Both the position numbers and the translations under genes were made by a program. From positions 51,862 through 115,861 of the forward strand of contig NZ_PSZE01000020.1 of NCBI RefSeq assembly GCF_002933465.1: a DNA stretch of 64,000 nucleotides, read 5' to 3'. The notes below the pieces were generated by a model. The model saw only the letters and a list, made by a program, of their open reading frames with translations, searched no databases and was not told the origin of the DNA. Source of the DNA: Nocardia nova. GTDB lineage: Bacteria; Actinomycetota; Actinomycetes; Mycobacteriales; Mycobacteriaceae. Below, piece after piece: positions 34,077 through 43,327 of this stretch (positions within the stretch are counted from its first letter, which is position 1; each line of letters starts with the position of its first letter).

Positions 34077-34831
34077 GAATGATCGCCGCGGATTCGGCGG
34101 TGATGTTCCGCCGGTGCGCCCGGCATACCCTGCGCAGCCCCGATACGCTAATCATCTCGCTGCTCATGCCGATCCTGGTGATGCTGCTGTTCACCTATGT
34201 CTTCGGCGGCGCGATCGACGTCGGTGGTTCCTATCTCGACTACGTCGTACCCGGAATCATGTTGTTGTGCACCGGATTCGGTGCGTCGATCACCGCGACC
34301 GCGGTCTCCGCGGATATGACCCGGGGCAGTATCGACCGATTCCGGACGCTGCCGATGTTCCGGCAGGCGATCCTCGCCGGACATGTCGGGGAGGGGGTGG
34401 CGCGCAATCTCGCCGCCATCGCGATCGCGGCGGCCGTGGCCGTGCTACTCGGCTATCGCCCGCGGGCGGATATGCTCGGCTGGCTGGGGGCGCTGGCCAT
34501 GATCGTGCTGTTCGTGGTGGCGATCTGCTGGATCGCGGTCGCGCTCGGGCTGGTGGCGCAGAATCCCGAGGCGGCCGGCGGGATGACCTACGCGATCATG
34601 TTCATCCCCTACATCAGCAGCGCGTTCGTGCAGACCTCCACCATGCCCGGCTGGTTGCGCGGTTTCGCCGACTACCAGCCCGCCACGCCCGTGGTGGACA
34701 CCGTGCGCGGTCTGTTGAATTCGAGCGGAGCCGGCGGAAGCGCCGCACTGGCCCTGGTCTGGTGTGCGGGGCTCGGGGTGCTCGGTTTCGGCGCGGCGAG
34801 CGCGGTGTTCGATCGGCTCTCCCGGCGATAG
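34073..34831 (+). CDS. ABC-2 type transporter permease (DrrB-like)
   Basis: 252 residues with about six membrane segments (LIISLLMPILVMLLFTYVFG, YVVPGIMLLCTGFGASITAT, and on) and the conserved GSIDRFRTLPM loop of DrrB-type permeases. These export polyketides, phthiocerol lipids or glycolipids, and always need an ATPase. No DrrA-like ATPase gene is adjacent, so the ATPase must be elsewhere. GTG 34073 overlaps the glycosyltransferase stop; ATG 34079 is possible. Confidence 0.9.
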   Translation: MRMIAADSAVMFRRCARHTLRSPDTLIISLLMPILVMLLFTYVFGGAIDVGGSYLDYVVPGIMLLCTGFGASITATAVSADMTRGSIDRFRTLPMFRQAILAGHVGEGVARNLAAIAIAAAVAVLLGYRPRADMLGWLGALAMIVLFVVAICWIAVALGLVAQNPEAAGGMTYAIMFIPYISSAFVQTSTMPGWLRGFADYQPATPVVDTVRGLLNSSGAGGSAALALVWCAGLGVLGFGAASAVFDRLSRR

Positions 34832-34947
34832 CGGACCGCGGGGTCTCAGCGCCACAGCGAGTCAAACGTCTCAGCGTCGCGGCCGCGACCTCCCGGGTGT
34901 GCCCCGTGGCGCCACACCTCGTCGAATGACCAGGCGGCTCGTGCGGC

Positions 34948-35502
34948 TCAGTGCGCGCCGCGATTGTCGCCCGCGAGGCGGCCCCGCCGGATCAACGCCC
35001 GTTTGGCGCCCGGCGCGATCGGCGGCAGCGGTGCTTGCGAATCCGGTTCCGGCTCAGCGGGATTGGGCCGGACGAACAGGGTGACCGAGGCGGCCGGACT
35101 GAATCCGCTGCGGGTCATCAGGGTGGCCGAGGCGGTATTGCTCTGCTCCACGTCGGTCACGATGCGGCGCGCTCCCCGCGCGAACAGCGCCTTCGAACAG
35201 ATATCCACCAGTCGCCGCGCCAGCCCGCGGCCCTGCATATCCGGCGCCACCGCAATCCACTCCAGGTATCCCCAGTCGTCCCGCAATTCGAATTCCATGG
35301 ACCCGAGCACGAATCCCACCACCCGATCCGAATCCAATGCCACCCAGCAGGCGTTGTCCGCCGAATCCAAATGTTCGGCCACCGACGTCAACGACCACGA
35401 GGTGTAGGGCTTGACGCTGGTGTCGAACACTTCGTGCCCCAGATCCAGCACCTGCCGCAAATGCCCCAGCCCCATGGGCACGATCACCGCATCACCATCC
35501 AT
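34948..35502 (-). CDS. GNAT family N-acetyltransferase
   Basis: About 184 residues. The acetyl-CoA-binding motif is QGRGLARRL preceded by LEWIAVAPDM, and the C-terminal strand ends with NTASATLMTRSGF, a typical GNAT layout. The last 40 residues are Pro/Arg-rich. Start set at ATG 35502 (MDGDAVIVPMGL). Substrate unknown; no partner gene is obvious. Confidence 0.88.
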   Translation of the reverse strand: MDGDAVIVPMGLGHLRQVLDLGHEVFDTSVKPYTSWSLTSVAEHLDSADNACWVALDSDRVVGFVLGSMEFELRDDWGYLEWIAVAPDMQGRGLARRLVDICSKALFARGARRIVTDVEQSNTASATLMTRSGFSPAASVTLFVRPNPAEPEPDSQAPLPPIAPGAKRALIRRGRLAGDNRGAH

Positions 35503-35712
35503 TCGCCCAGTTTGCCAGAGGTGTGCCAGCGGTCGGGCGATGTGGATCGGCGGCGCCATCCCAGGTCCGCCACCGAAGCGGCTCGACCGACCGGTGCGGC
35601 CACCCATCTGCCCGGATTCGGCGCCGCTCGTGATCGCGGTCGCGGTCGCATTTCTCTTCTCGGCCGATGAAGCCCTGAGCTACGTGGGACATCGTCGAAA
35701 GATCACCTCGAG

Positions 35713-36369
35713 TTATCCCTTCCCGATCGTCTTGCCGACCTTGAGCATCTCGTCGAAAAGCTGACGCCGCCATACCTTCTGCTGTTCGGTTGAGCCGGCA
35801 TAACCACGGGGCCCGGTACTGCGGTGCCAGAAGTGTTTCAGGCTGCGCGCTGTTTTGGGATAGGACTGGCGGAAGAACTCCCATCCGCGCTCGGGACCAT
35901 GACCGAATACGAAGACGGCCCGCAGATGAGGGAGTCGCGCGATCACGTGGATGAGGAGGTCCGCGCCTTCGCGCAGATAGGGATCGCGAACGCTTGCGTT
36001 CAGCTCACCCAGCCCCTTTTTGTACCAGGGGTACATATTCCAGCCGACGCAGTCCGCCCGAGCGATCGCCGCGTGATCGAGCGCCTCCGCGATCCGCTCA
36101 GCCGCCGGATCAGCGTTCTCGACTGAGAGCATGCCCGAGCCGCCGGGCACGTCGAGCCTTGTCTGCTCTCCGGGGGACAGGGTCAGCAAAAGCAATCGCG
36201 CCGTAGATCCGCCGAACTCCGGGGAGATATGAGGGACGAACTCGTCCGGCTTCCGAACGCGCAGCTGGTCGACGTAGTCGTTGAGCTCTCGGATGTGCGG
36301 GTCGTAGATGCGCGCTTGGTAGTCATCGCGAAACCCACGGGTCCGCATTTGCTGGTATATCCGAGCCAT
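35713..36369 (-). CDS. Uracil-DNA-glycosylase-like protein
   Basis: 218 residues. RLLLLTLSPG and SGMLSVENADPAA take the place of the first active-site motif of the UDG superfamily; CVGWNMYPWYKKG and AVFVFGHGPERGWEF resemble its later motifs. The usual catalytic Asp/His pattern is not fully recognisable, so activity is uncertain. Such proteins are common as accessory genes in actinobacteria. It lies at the left edge of the accessory block that contains the restriction system. Confidence 0.65.
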   Translation of the reverse strand: MARIYQQMRTRGFRDDYQARIYDPHIRELNDYVDQLRVRKPDEFVPHISPEFGGSTARLLLLTLSPGEQTRLDVPGGSGMLSVENADPAAERIAEALDHAAIARADCVGWNMYPWYKKGLGELNASVRDPYLREGADLLIHVIARLPHLRAVFVFGHGPERGWEFFRQSYPKTARSLKHFWHRSTGPRGYAGSTEQQKVWRRQLFDEMLKVGKTIGKG

Positions 36370-36549
36370 CGCCCCTCCAAGTCAGCCACATTGCGCTCGA
36401 ATCTCGACGATGCCATAGCAGACTGACACCATCGGGGAGTTTCGGCTGACGGAGGTCGGCGGACCGCAAAGCCGACATACTTCGAATCATCGAGCACGCC
36501 GACAGTTGCGGGGGTGCCCACACTGTCGCAACGGAACTCGTCAGGCAGT

Positions 36550-37020
36550 TCAAACAACTTCCGTAGCTCCGGCGGATTCGGCAAGGCCCGGATACGTGAG
36601 GGCTGGGACGTTGCGGAGACCGGCGCTGATTTCGAACGCCAGATCCGTGTAGCCGACCGCGAGTTCGGCGAGACGTTGCCAGAGGAAGTGGCAGTCCGGT
36701 TCGGGCACAGCGTTATTCAGTGCGGCGTGCGCGTCGCTGCGGTAGTGGGCGATGCGGTCGACGACCATGCCGACCGACTCGGTGTGAAGGTAGGACGCAC
36801 CGCGCGCCTGGGGGAGGTGGGTCGTTACCCAGCGGTCGATCGACCGGACGAGTTCGGCTCGGGAGCGCCCTACTGCGCTGGTCTCCGCCGGTAATGCGGC
36901 ACTGCGGGCGGAGTGGAGTTCTGCCAGTTCGCGTGCGGCGTGAAGCACGGGATGGTTCAGTCGAACCGTTCCATTGCATGCTTCCAGAAGTTCGTCTATC
37001 GGTGGCAATTTGACCATCAC
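36550..37020 (-). CDS. DUF4254 family protein
   Basis: 156 residues, helical, no membrane segment. LPPIDELLEACNGTV, HPVLHAARELAELH, RAELVRSIDRWV and HTESVGMVVDRIAHY are the pattern of the actinobacterial DUF4254 family. Function unknown; often near regulatory genes of the DUF397/XRE type, as here. Start at the first or second Met. The 3' neighbour region (36370-36549) has a weak overlapping frame that I do not call. Confidence 0.75.
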   Translation of the reverse strand: MMVKLPPIDELLEACNGTVRLNHPVLHAARELAELHSARSAALPAETSAVGRSRAELVRSIDRWVTTHLPQARGASYLHTESVGMVVDRIAHYRSDAHAALNNAVPEPDCHFLWQRLAELAVGYTDLAFEISAGLRNVPALTYPGLAESAGATEVV

Positions 37021-37131
37021 CGGGGTGGCCTCCAGTTGCGGATCGAGTTGGTCGGATGAAGAGTCGGCTGCTTCGCGGTGAAGTCCGTGACGCCCGAATG
37101 GGCTGGTGACGCGCCGAATTCGTTCGTCGTA

Positions 37132-37389
37132 TCAGCTGTCCTCGATAAGCAGGAGATACGCCGCTTCGAGATGGACGATGCATTCGTCCGGGCAGTGGGC
37201 CTCGTGGATCGTTCGCAGTTCGCGGGCACGTGCAGGGGTCAAGCCGAGCAGATGGACCTGGCACATGAACTCGGCGAGCTTGCCATCGGCATGGACGAAT
37301 GCCTTCTGCCCCAACGGATCAGGATTCACGGCGTCTCGTTCGGTGGTGGTCCCGTAGTCGCGAGACGATGTAAAACGCGGCACGGGCAA
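37132..37389 (-). CDS. Small hypothetical protein
   Basis: 85 residues (MPVPRFTSSRDYG ... HLEAAYLLLIEDS) on the same strand as, and 111 bases ahead of, the DUF4254 gene. AFVHADGKLAEFMCQVHL and the ending look protein-like. No family recognised. Probably a partner of the DUF4254 protein. Confidence 0.55.
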   Translation of the reverse strand: MPVPRFTSSRDYGTTTERDAVNPDPLGQKAFVHADGKLAEFMCQVHLLGLTPARARELRTIHEAHCPDECIVHLEAAYLLLIEDS

Positions 37390-37498
37390 TCGGACAGCAT
37401 AAGGGTTCCTTCGGAGGGGGTCGCTCAGGATTGCCGAGCAGATCGCGAATCGGAAGTGAATTAGCCGCAGTGACTTTCGGCCGCCTGTGCGGCGGCGG

Positions 37499-37843
37499 CT
37501 AACGTCTTCCGGGGAGCCACAACGGCTTTCGCCGATGCCAGCCGGTGGAGTCGGGCGTACTCGGAGCCTCGGGGATCTCGTATTCCACGCCGAGAAATCC
37601 TGCGAGGTCGCGAATGCTCAGGCCGAGTAGTCGGGCACCCTCGCCGATCTCCATCCACTGTTGCGCGCCACCCGCCGGCCGCTGAAGAAGCATTTCGGCG
37701 ACGATCGTGCCGATCACGGCCTCGTTCGTGGAGAGCCTTCGTCCCGGCAACCAGCGCGCGGTCCACCACTGTCTATCGCCGCAACTTCCGACGTACAAGG
37801 CCGAGAGCGAATCTGTCGCTGCCGTACCTGAAATGAGCTGCAT
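37499..37843 (-). CDS. Hypothetical protein
   Basis: 114 residues from ATG 37843 (MQLISGTAATDSLSAL). A longer frame upstream has basic, low-complexity sequence and is rejected. QQWMEIGEGARLLGLSIRDL resembles a small regulatory domain. It diverges from the XRE gene, 258 bases away, and may share control with it. Confidence 0.55.
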   Translation of the reverse strand: MQLISGTAATDSLSALYVGSCGDRQWWTARWLPGRRLSTNEAVIGTIVAEMLLQRPAGGAQQWMEIGEGARLLGLSIRDLAGFLGVEYEIPEAPSTPDSTGWHRRKPLWLPGRR

Positions 37844-38030
37844 CGCATCATCACCCCTCGGTCGGATGCTTGAAGTCCTGATGAGCAATCGGTGGAAGCG
37901 GGAGACCTTCCGCTCGGCACGCGTGTGCCGTGGTCGAGGTCGCCGGCTTGGTGTTGTGATTGCCGACACTGCCGAGGCTAGATTGCCGAGACCTGTGCAG
38001 TCAAGCTGCCTGGGACATATGTGGAACAGA

Positions 38031-38049
38031 TATAATGACAGCTGTCATT
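38031..38049. promoter_or_regulatory. Promoter -10 overlapped by a 16-bp palindrome
   Basis: TATAAT (38031-38036) overlaps the perfect palindrome aatgacagctgtcatt (38034-38049). Both lie about 55 bases before the XRE gene start. The layout suits repression by the encoded regulator. Confidence 0.65.
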
Positions 38050-38101
38050 CCAGCCGAATGATAGGGTGTCGCTGGCCGACAACAGGAGAGGAACAGCTGC
38101 G

Positions 38102-38965
38102 ATGGCACCGACGTCACCGGTGGTAGCTCGTTGGGAACTGTCGTACCGAACCCGGAAGCGGAAAGATGAGCTGGGTATAACCGGTCCGCAGATTGCGAAG
38201 GCTCTCAAGTTTTCGCCTACCTACTGGCCGAAGGTCGAGCGTGACCAGCGAATCTTGAAGGAAGACAAGCTGATCGAGCTGCTGCAGTTCCTCGGATTCG
38301 GTGAAGACGAGCAGGCGGACCTGGTGGAGGCCCGCCGACTGGCGGGGCAACGTGGCTGGTGGTCGGAGTATGAGGGGTTGTTCAGCGAGCAGCAGCTGCG
38401 TCTATTCGGGATGGAATACGGCGCCGAGGAGATCAGCACCGTCGAGAGCGTCCTGATTCCGGGACTACTGCAGACGGAGGAGTATGCCCGTGCACTGATC
38501 ACCGGTGACACGGCGTTCATCCGGCAGATCGAGGTGCAGCAGCGGGTTGAGGCCCGGCTGAAACGGCAGGAACGCCTTACCGGCGAGGACCCGCTTCGGC
38601 TGAATGTGGTCGTGAGTGAGGCGGCTCTGCGTCAGCAAACCGGCGGCCCGGAAGTCTTGGGCAATCAGCTGCGGCATCTGGTCTCGATGATCGAGCAGAA
38701 TCACGACACGATCGACTTCCGTGTGCTGCCGTTCACGAGCACGGTCGGAGCCATCCGTGGCTGCTCGACCTTCCACATCCTCGACTTCGCTCGGCCGTTG
38801 CTGCCTACGCTCGGTTGGAGCGAAGTACCGGCTCACGATGAACTCGTTGAAGATCAACAGCGCATACGGAACATGACCATCGTGTTCGGGCACCTGCAGA
38901 AGGAATCGCTCAGTCGCGAGGATTCGCTGGAGCTCATCAGCAAGATCGTAGAGCTTGGCACGTGA
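38102..38965 (+). CDS. XRE-type helix-turn-helix regulator with DUF5753 domain
   Basis: 287 residues. Helix-turn-helix in the first 65 residues (ELGITGPQIAKALKFSPTYW), then a DUF5753 effector domain (SVLIPGLLQTEEYARAL, FRVLPFTSTVGAIRGCSTFH). This is the WhiJ/BldB-associated regulator type of actinobacteria. Start ATG 38102 follows aggagagg by about 10 bases. It overlaps the DUF397 start as GTGA; the two probably act together in a developmental or stress switch. Confidence 0.92.
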   Translation: MAPTSPVVARWELSYRTRKRKDELGITGPQIAKALKFSPTYWPKVERDQRILKEDKLIELLQFLGFGEDEQADLVEARRLAGQRGWWSEYEGLFSEQQLRLFGMEYGAEEISTVESVLIPGLLQTEEYARALITGDTAFIRQIEVQQRVEARLKRQERLTGEDPLRLNVVVSEAALRQQTGGPEVLGNQLRHLVSMIEQNHDTIDFRVLPFTSTVGAIRGCSTFHILDFARPLLPTLGWSEVPAHDELVEDQQRIRNMTIVFGHLQKESLSREDSLELISKIVELGT

Positions 38966-39357
38966 GTAGGATCGTCAGCATGAACGCCAGCACCACCGCA
39001 AGTCTCCAATGGTTCAAGGCGACGCGATCCAGCTCGTCATCGAGCTGCGTGGAAGTCGCCCGTGCGGGTGCGTTTTGGCTTATCCGCGACAGCAAGTACC
39101 TGCGCGATCCTCGCAACGATGCGACCGCGCAGCCGATCATCGCGGTCTCCGTCGGTAAGTGGCGCGGATTCCTCGATGCGGTTCTCGACCGCAGTGTGGC
39201 CGGCGGTGACGGGCTTCCGTCGATCGGATACCGCAAGGACGGATGGGTGTCCATTGTTGCGGGCTCGATCACGCTCACCTACACGCCGTCCGAGTGGGAT
39301 GCGTTCTGCGACGGCGTGAGGAAGCGCGAGTTCGATCGGTTTCCGTCCGCGGCCTGA
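38962..39357 (+). CDS. DUF397 domain protein
   Basis: 131 residues. The DUF397 signature is split: WFKATRSSSSSSCVEVA and IRDSKY, then a second half ending TPSEWDAFCDGVRKREFDRF. Between them lies about 50 residues of insertion. DUF397 proteins pair with DUF5753 regulators and modulate them, and the 4-base overlap supports this. ATG 38980 is an alternative start. Confidence 0.85.
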   Translation: MSRIVSMNASTTASLQWFKATRSSSSSSCVEVARAGAFWLIRDSKYLRDPRNDATAQPIIAVSVGKWRGFLDAVLDRSVAGGDGLPSIGYRKDGWVSIVAGSITLTYTPSEWDAFCDGVRKREFDRFPSAA

Positions 39358-39513
39358 GACGGGCAGTTGCTGGAGGGGATGCGAGTTCGCTCCTGCCCCA
39401 GTGTCTCGACGCCGCTTCGCCGTGCCGGTCAGGCATCACCGAGGCCGGCCATCCTGACCACGGAATTCCCTGCTGCCTGACGAATGTCCGGTTATCGCAA
39501 TAGGATTCGGAAC

Positions 39514-40545
39514 GTGTCGGTAGTCACCGATACGGTGAGGTCTGTGCCCGCCGACCCCACCAACTACCACGACGCCTTCTTCCGGGAAGTCATGTCCAGC
39601 CCGGTCAACGCCGCATCCGAACTCCGCGCCGTCCTCCCGGAAACTTTGGCGGCGCACGTGGATTGGGACCACCTCGAACTTCAGTCGACCAGCTTCGTTA
39701 CCAGTGAACTGCGGCCCCGCTACGGTGATCTGCTCTTCCGTACCCGGATCGACAGTCATCCCGCTTACATCTATTTGCTGGTGGAGCATCAGAGCAGCCC
39801 CGACCCGTTGATGGCCTTCCGGATCCTCGAGTACATGGTCAGCGTCTGGAATCACCACATCGGCCACCACCCGAAAACCCGCACGCTGCCCGCCGTCGTC
39901 CCCTTGGTGGTCTACCAGAGCCCCAGCGGACGCCGCTGGACGGCGCCCCTGGACATCGCCGAACTCATCGATCTCGACGAAGCCACCCGTGAGGACGCCG
40001 CGGCCTACATCCCACGCCTGCGCTACATCCTCGACAACGTCACCCTGACCGACATCCCATCCCTGTTCGAACGCGAACTCACCACGCTCACCCGGATCAT
40101 GCTCACAACCCTCAAAACCGCCCCTGGAAATACCGACATGTTCGTCGTGCTGGAAATGCTGCGCGAGGACTTCGAGGACATCCTCTCCCGCCCCGCTGGT
40201 GTGCGTGACATGCAACTTGTGCTCACTTACATTATGAGTGTCGGTGAAACCGACCCCGCCGACATCGAAAAGTTCGCCGACCAGCTCGGACCACGTGCCA
40301 AGGAGGCATTCGTGACTACGGCAGAACGCCTGAGCGCTGAAGCTGAAGCGCGCGGAGAAGCGCGCGGAGAAGCGCGCGGGGAAGCGCGAGGCCGGGTGGC
40401 AGTCCTGCTCGAACAGCTCACCCTGAAGTTCGGGCACGTCCCCCAGCATCTCGTTGACACTCTCCGGGCGGGGAACATCGAACAGCTGCAAGCCTGGAGC
40501 GCGCGAGTCCTCGAGGCCGAGCGGATCGACCAGGTGTTTTGCTGA
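39514..40545 (+). CDS. Rpn family (recombination-promoting) nuclease
   Basis: 343 residues. The PD-(D/E)xK core is visible: YGDLLFRT then LLVEHQSSPD, preceded by HDAFFREVM. Rpn proteins (transposase_31 type) are DNA endonucleases that raise RecA-independent recombination and in some cases act in phage defence. A run of EARG repeats (40345-40392) separates the nuclease from the C-terminal part. The start is uncertain: ATG 39484 or GTG 39544 are alternatives. It sits just ahead of the type I restriction operon. Confidence 0.85.
   Translation: MSVVTDTVRSVPADPTNYHDAFFREVMSSPVNAASELRAVLPETLAAHVDWDHLELQSTSFVTSELRPRYGDLLFRTRIDSHPAYIYLLVEHQSSPDPLMAFRILEYMVSVWNHHIGHHPKTRTLPAVVPLVVYQSPSGRRWTAPLDIAELIDLDEATREDAAAYIPRLRYILDNVTLTDIPSLFERELTTLTRIMLTTLKTAPGNTDMFVVLEMLREDFEDILSRPAGVRDMQLVLTYIMSVGETDPADIEKFADQLGPRAKEAFVTTAERLSAEAEARGEARGEARGEARGRVAVLLEQLTLKFGHVPQHLVDTLRAGNIEQLQAWSARVLEAERIDQVFC
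40345..40392 (+). repeat. 12-bp tandem repeat, four copies, in the rpn gene
   Basis: gaagcgcgcgga is repeated four times with minor changes in the last two units (EARG x4). Copy-number change keeps the frame. Confidence 0.9.
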
Positions 40546-40653
40546 CCACCCGTCCATGATTGCTCGAGCCGGTCGGGTGCGTATAACGGTCGGCGGTGGG
40601 GCGTAGGGGCCGTTCGGTGAAACCTGTCCCCGGCCTCCGATAACCTCGTCGGC

Positions 40654-42162
40654 ATGATTACTGGGGAACTGCGGAGCAGGATCGATCGGCTGTGGGATGC
40701 GTTCTGGTCCGGGGGGATCTCCAATCCGCTGGAGGTGATCGAGCAGATCACCTACCTGATGTTCCTCAAGCGGCTCGACGACATGCAGATTCTCAAGGAG
40801 CGCAAGGCCAATCGCAGTGGGCGGCCGGTCGAGAACCCGATCTTCGACGCTGACACCGAGAGCCTGCGGTGGTCGCGGCTTCGGGATCTGGACTCGGAGG
40901 CGCTGCTGCGGACGGTCCGTGATGACGTGTTTCCGTGGTTGCGGCTGCTCGGTGGTGAGGAGTCGACCTACGGCGAGCATATGAAGGATGCGCGGTTCAC
41001 CATCCCGACCGCGAGCCTGCTGACGAAGGCCGTCGATATGCTCGACGAGCTGCCGCTGAGCGAAGGCGGCGATGTCAAGGGCGATCTGTACGAGTACATG
41101 CTGTCCAAGATCGCCACGGCGGGGCAGAACGGGCAGTTCCGGACGCCGCGCCACATCATCGAGCTGATGGTCGCCATGATGGCGCCGGGGCCGAACGACG
41201 AGATCTGCGATCCGGCCTGTGGTACGGCCGGCTTCCTGGTCGGTGCGGCCGAGTACGTCCAGCGGACGCACGGCGAGGCGCTACTCGTCGAGCCGCAACG
41301 GGATCACTTCCACCACAGCATGTTTCACGGATTCGACTTCGATTCGACCATGCTGCGGATCGCCAGCATGAACATGCTGATGCACCAGGTGGAGCACCCG
41401 GATATTCGCTACCGTGACTCGCTTGCCGAGTCGGTGGCCGGTGAGGCCGGGCGCTACTCGATGATTCTCGCCAACCCGCCGTTCGCCGGCAGTCTCGACT
41501 TCGAAACCACCGCGAAAGATCTTCTCCAAGTGGTGAAGACGAAGAAGACGGAGCTGCTGTTCCTGGCACTGTTCCTGCGTCTGCTCAAGACGGGTGGACG
41601 GGCCGCGGTGATCGTGCCTGATGGTGTGCTGTTCGGTTCCACCAAGGCGCACAAGGATTTACGGAAGCTGCTCGTCGAGAAACATGGCCTCGATGCGGTC
41701 GTGAAACTCCCGTCGGGAGTCTTCAAGCCGTACGCCGGTGTGTCCACGGCGATCCTGTTCTTCACCAAGGACGACGAAACCGATCAGGTGTGGTTCTACG
41801 ACGTCGCCGCCGACGGTTTCAGCCTGGACGACAAGCGCAATCCGCTGCTGAGCGACGAAAAGCTCGGTGCCACAGCCACTCTCACCGAGGAAGAGCACGC
41901 CAAGAACAACCTCCCCGACGTGCTTGCCCGCTGGTCCCGGCGCACCACCACCGAGCGCGATCGGGCCCGCACCGAGCAGAGTTTCTGCGTGCCGAAGGCA
42001 GATATCGCCGCCCAGGACTACGACCTGAGCCTCAATCGGTACAAGGAGATCATTCACGAGGAAGTCGAGCATCGGCCGCCGCTGGAGATCATCGAGGAAT
42101 TGGAGTCGATCGAGGCGGAGATCCAGCAGGGGATGTCGGATCTGAAGGGGATGCTGGGATGA
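40654..42162 (+). CDS. hsdM: Type I restriction-modification system methyltransferase subunit HsdM
   Basis: 502 residues. N-terminal HsdM helical domain (IEQITYLMFLKRLDDMQ), then an N6-adenine methyltransferase: DPACGTAGFLV (motif I, about residue 186) and NPPF (motif IV, about residue 274). A helical C-terminal part binds HsdS. It methylates the host target and is part of both the methylase (M2S) and restriction (R2M2S) complexes. Its stop overlaps hsdS as ATGA. Confidence 0.96.
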   Translation: MITGELRSRIDRLWDAFWSGGISNPLEVIEQITYLMFLKRLDDMQILKERKANRSGRPVENPIFDADTESLRWSRLRDLDSEALLRTVRDDVFPWLRLLGGEESTYGEHMKDARFTIPTASLLTKAVDMLDELPLSEGGDVKGDLYEYMLSKIATAGQNGQFRTPRHIIELMVAMMAPGPNDEICDPACGTAGFLVGAAEYVQRTHGEALLVEPQRDHFHHSMFHGFDFDSTMLRIASMNMLMHQVEHPDIRYRDSLAESVAGEAGRYSMILANPPFAGSLDFETTAKDLLQVVKTKKTELLFLALFLRLLKTGGRAAVIVPDGVLFGSTKAHKDLRKLLVEKHGLDAVVKLPSGVFKPYAGVSTAILFFTKDDETDQVWFYDVAADGFSLDDKRNPLLSDEKLGATATLTEEEHAKNNLPDVLARWSRRTTTERDRARTEQSFCVPKADIAAQDYDLSLNRYKEIIHEEVEHRPPLEIIEELESIEAEIQQGMSDLKGMLG

Positions 42163-43313
42163 ATTCCTCGTACCCGGAAAGCTGGGAAGTGGTCTCGCTA
42201 GATTCGATATGTAGGCCAAAACAGTGGGCAACGATTAACGTCGGCGAACTTACCGAAGATGGTTTTCCGGTGTACGGCGCAAATGGGAAGATTGGTTACT
42301 ACTCGAGTTATAATCACACACAGCCCACGGTGCTTATCACTTGCCGTGGGGCCTCGTGTGGGGCAATTAACATTTCCGAACCTAATTCGTATGTCACCGG
42401 AAATGCTATGGCTCTGGATGATATGAACACCTCTCGTGTCGACCTAAATTATCTTGCCCGAACCTTGGCGCGGAGAGGATATCTTCGAAAAGCGATAACC
42501 GGTTCTGCGCAACCTCAAATCACTCGCGAAACTCTCCGGTCAGTGTCCGTGCCTCTTCCACCGCTGGCTGAGCAGCGCCGGATTGCGGAGGTGCTGGATC
42601 GGGTGGATGCGCTGCGGGAGAAGCGGCGGAAGTCCATCGCCCTCCTCGACGAGCTCGCCCAATCCATCTTCCTCGACATGTTTGGCAACCTGAGAGAGGC
42701 TGAGGCATCATATGGTGTCACATCCATCGGTGAAGTAGCGCTGCAGGTGACTGATGGCGAGCATCAAACACCGAAAAGGCAGCTGTCGGGAATTAAATTG
42801 CTCTCCGCGCGCAATATTAGAGATGGGTACCTAGACATTGGTAATGTCGACTATATCGGTGAGGAAGAATACGTCCGGATAAGTAAGCGGTGTGATCCGC
42901 AAATCGGAGATGTACTCATTTCCTGTTCCGGGTCAATCGGGCGAGTTGCGACATTCGATCTGCAGGAACCGATCGCACTGGTCCGCAGCGTGGCCCTAGT
43001 GAGGCCCGACCCGTCGATTGTCGCACCAACGTATCTTTCCGCGCTCCTTCGTACGCCCGAGCTGCAGAACAAGATGCAGCAATCCGCGAAGTCGTCGAGC
43101 CAAGCGAACCTGTTTCAAGGACCTATTCGAAAGCTCCCGGTTCCTGTTCCCCCGATGGAAGAACAGAAGCTATTCGAGCAGCGCATCCGTGGAGTCGAGT
43201 TGGCAACGGTGCGTAACCAGGAACACCTCAACCAACTCGACACCCTCTTCGCTTCCATCCAGTCCCGCGCCTTCCGCGGCGAGCTCTGGCAAGATGAACT
43301 GAAAGATATGTAA
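42159..43313 (+). CDS. hsdS: Type I restriction-modification system specificity subunit HsdS
   Basis: 384 residues with two target recognition domains (about 1-140 and 180-340) separated by central conserved helices (LAEQRRIAEVLDRVDALREK). TRD1 includes GFPVYGANGKIGYYSS; TRD2 includes RNIRDGYLDIG and GDVLISCSGSIGRVA. Together they set a bipartite recognition site. The bases in both domains (42170-42530, 42690-43100) are clearly A/T-richer than the flanking hsdM and hsdR and the central helices, a sign of TRD exchange. Confidence 0.95.
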   Translation: MNSSYPESWEVVSLDSICRPKQWATINVGELTEDGFPVYGANGKIGYYSSYNHTQPTVLITCRGASCGAINISEPNSYVTGNAMALDDMNTSRVDLNYLARTLARRGYLRKAITGSAQPQITRETLRSVSVPLPPLAEQRRIAEVLDRVDALREKRRKSIALLDELAQSIFLDMFGNLREAEASYGVTSIGEVALQVTDGEHQTPKRQLSGIKLLSARNIRDGYLDIGNVDYIGEEEYVRISKRCDPQIGDVLISCSGSIGRVATFDLQEPIALVRSVALVRPDPSIVAPTYLSALLRTPELQNKMQQSAKSSSQANLFQGPIRKLPVPVPPMEEQKLFEQRIRGVELATVRNQEHLNQLDTLFASIQSRAFRGELWQDELKDM

Positions 43314-43327
43314 GGGGAGGAACTTTC

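Noticed and set aside
36183..36584. Minus-strand frame starting MPNPPELRKLFELPDEF
   Set aside because: The first 60 residues look somewhat protein-like, but the frame overlaps the UDG-like gene by almost 190 bases and the DUF4254 gene by 35, and its second half is Ser/Thr-rich shadow sequence.
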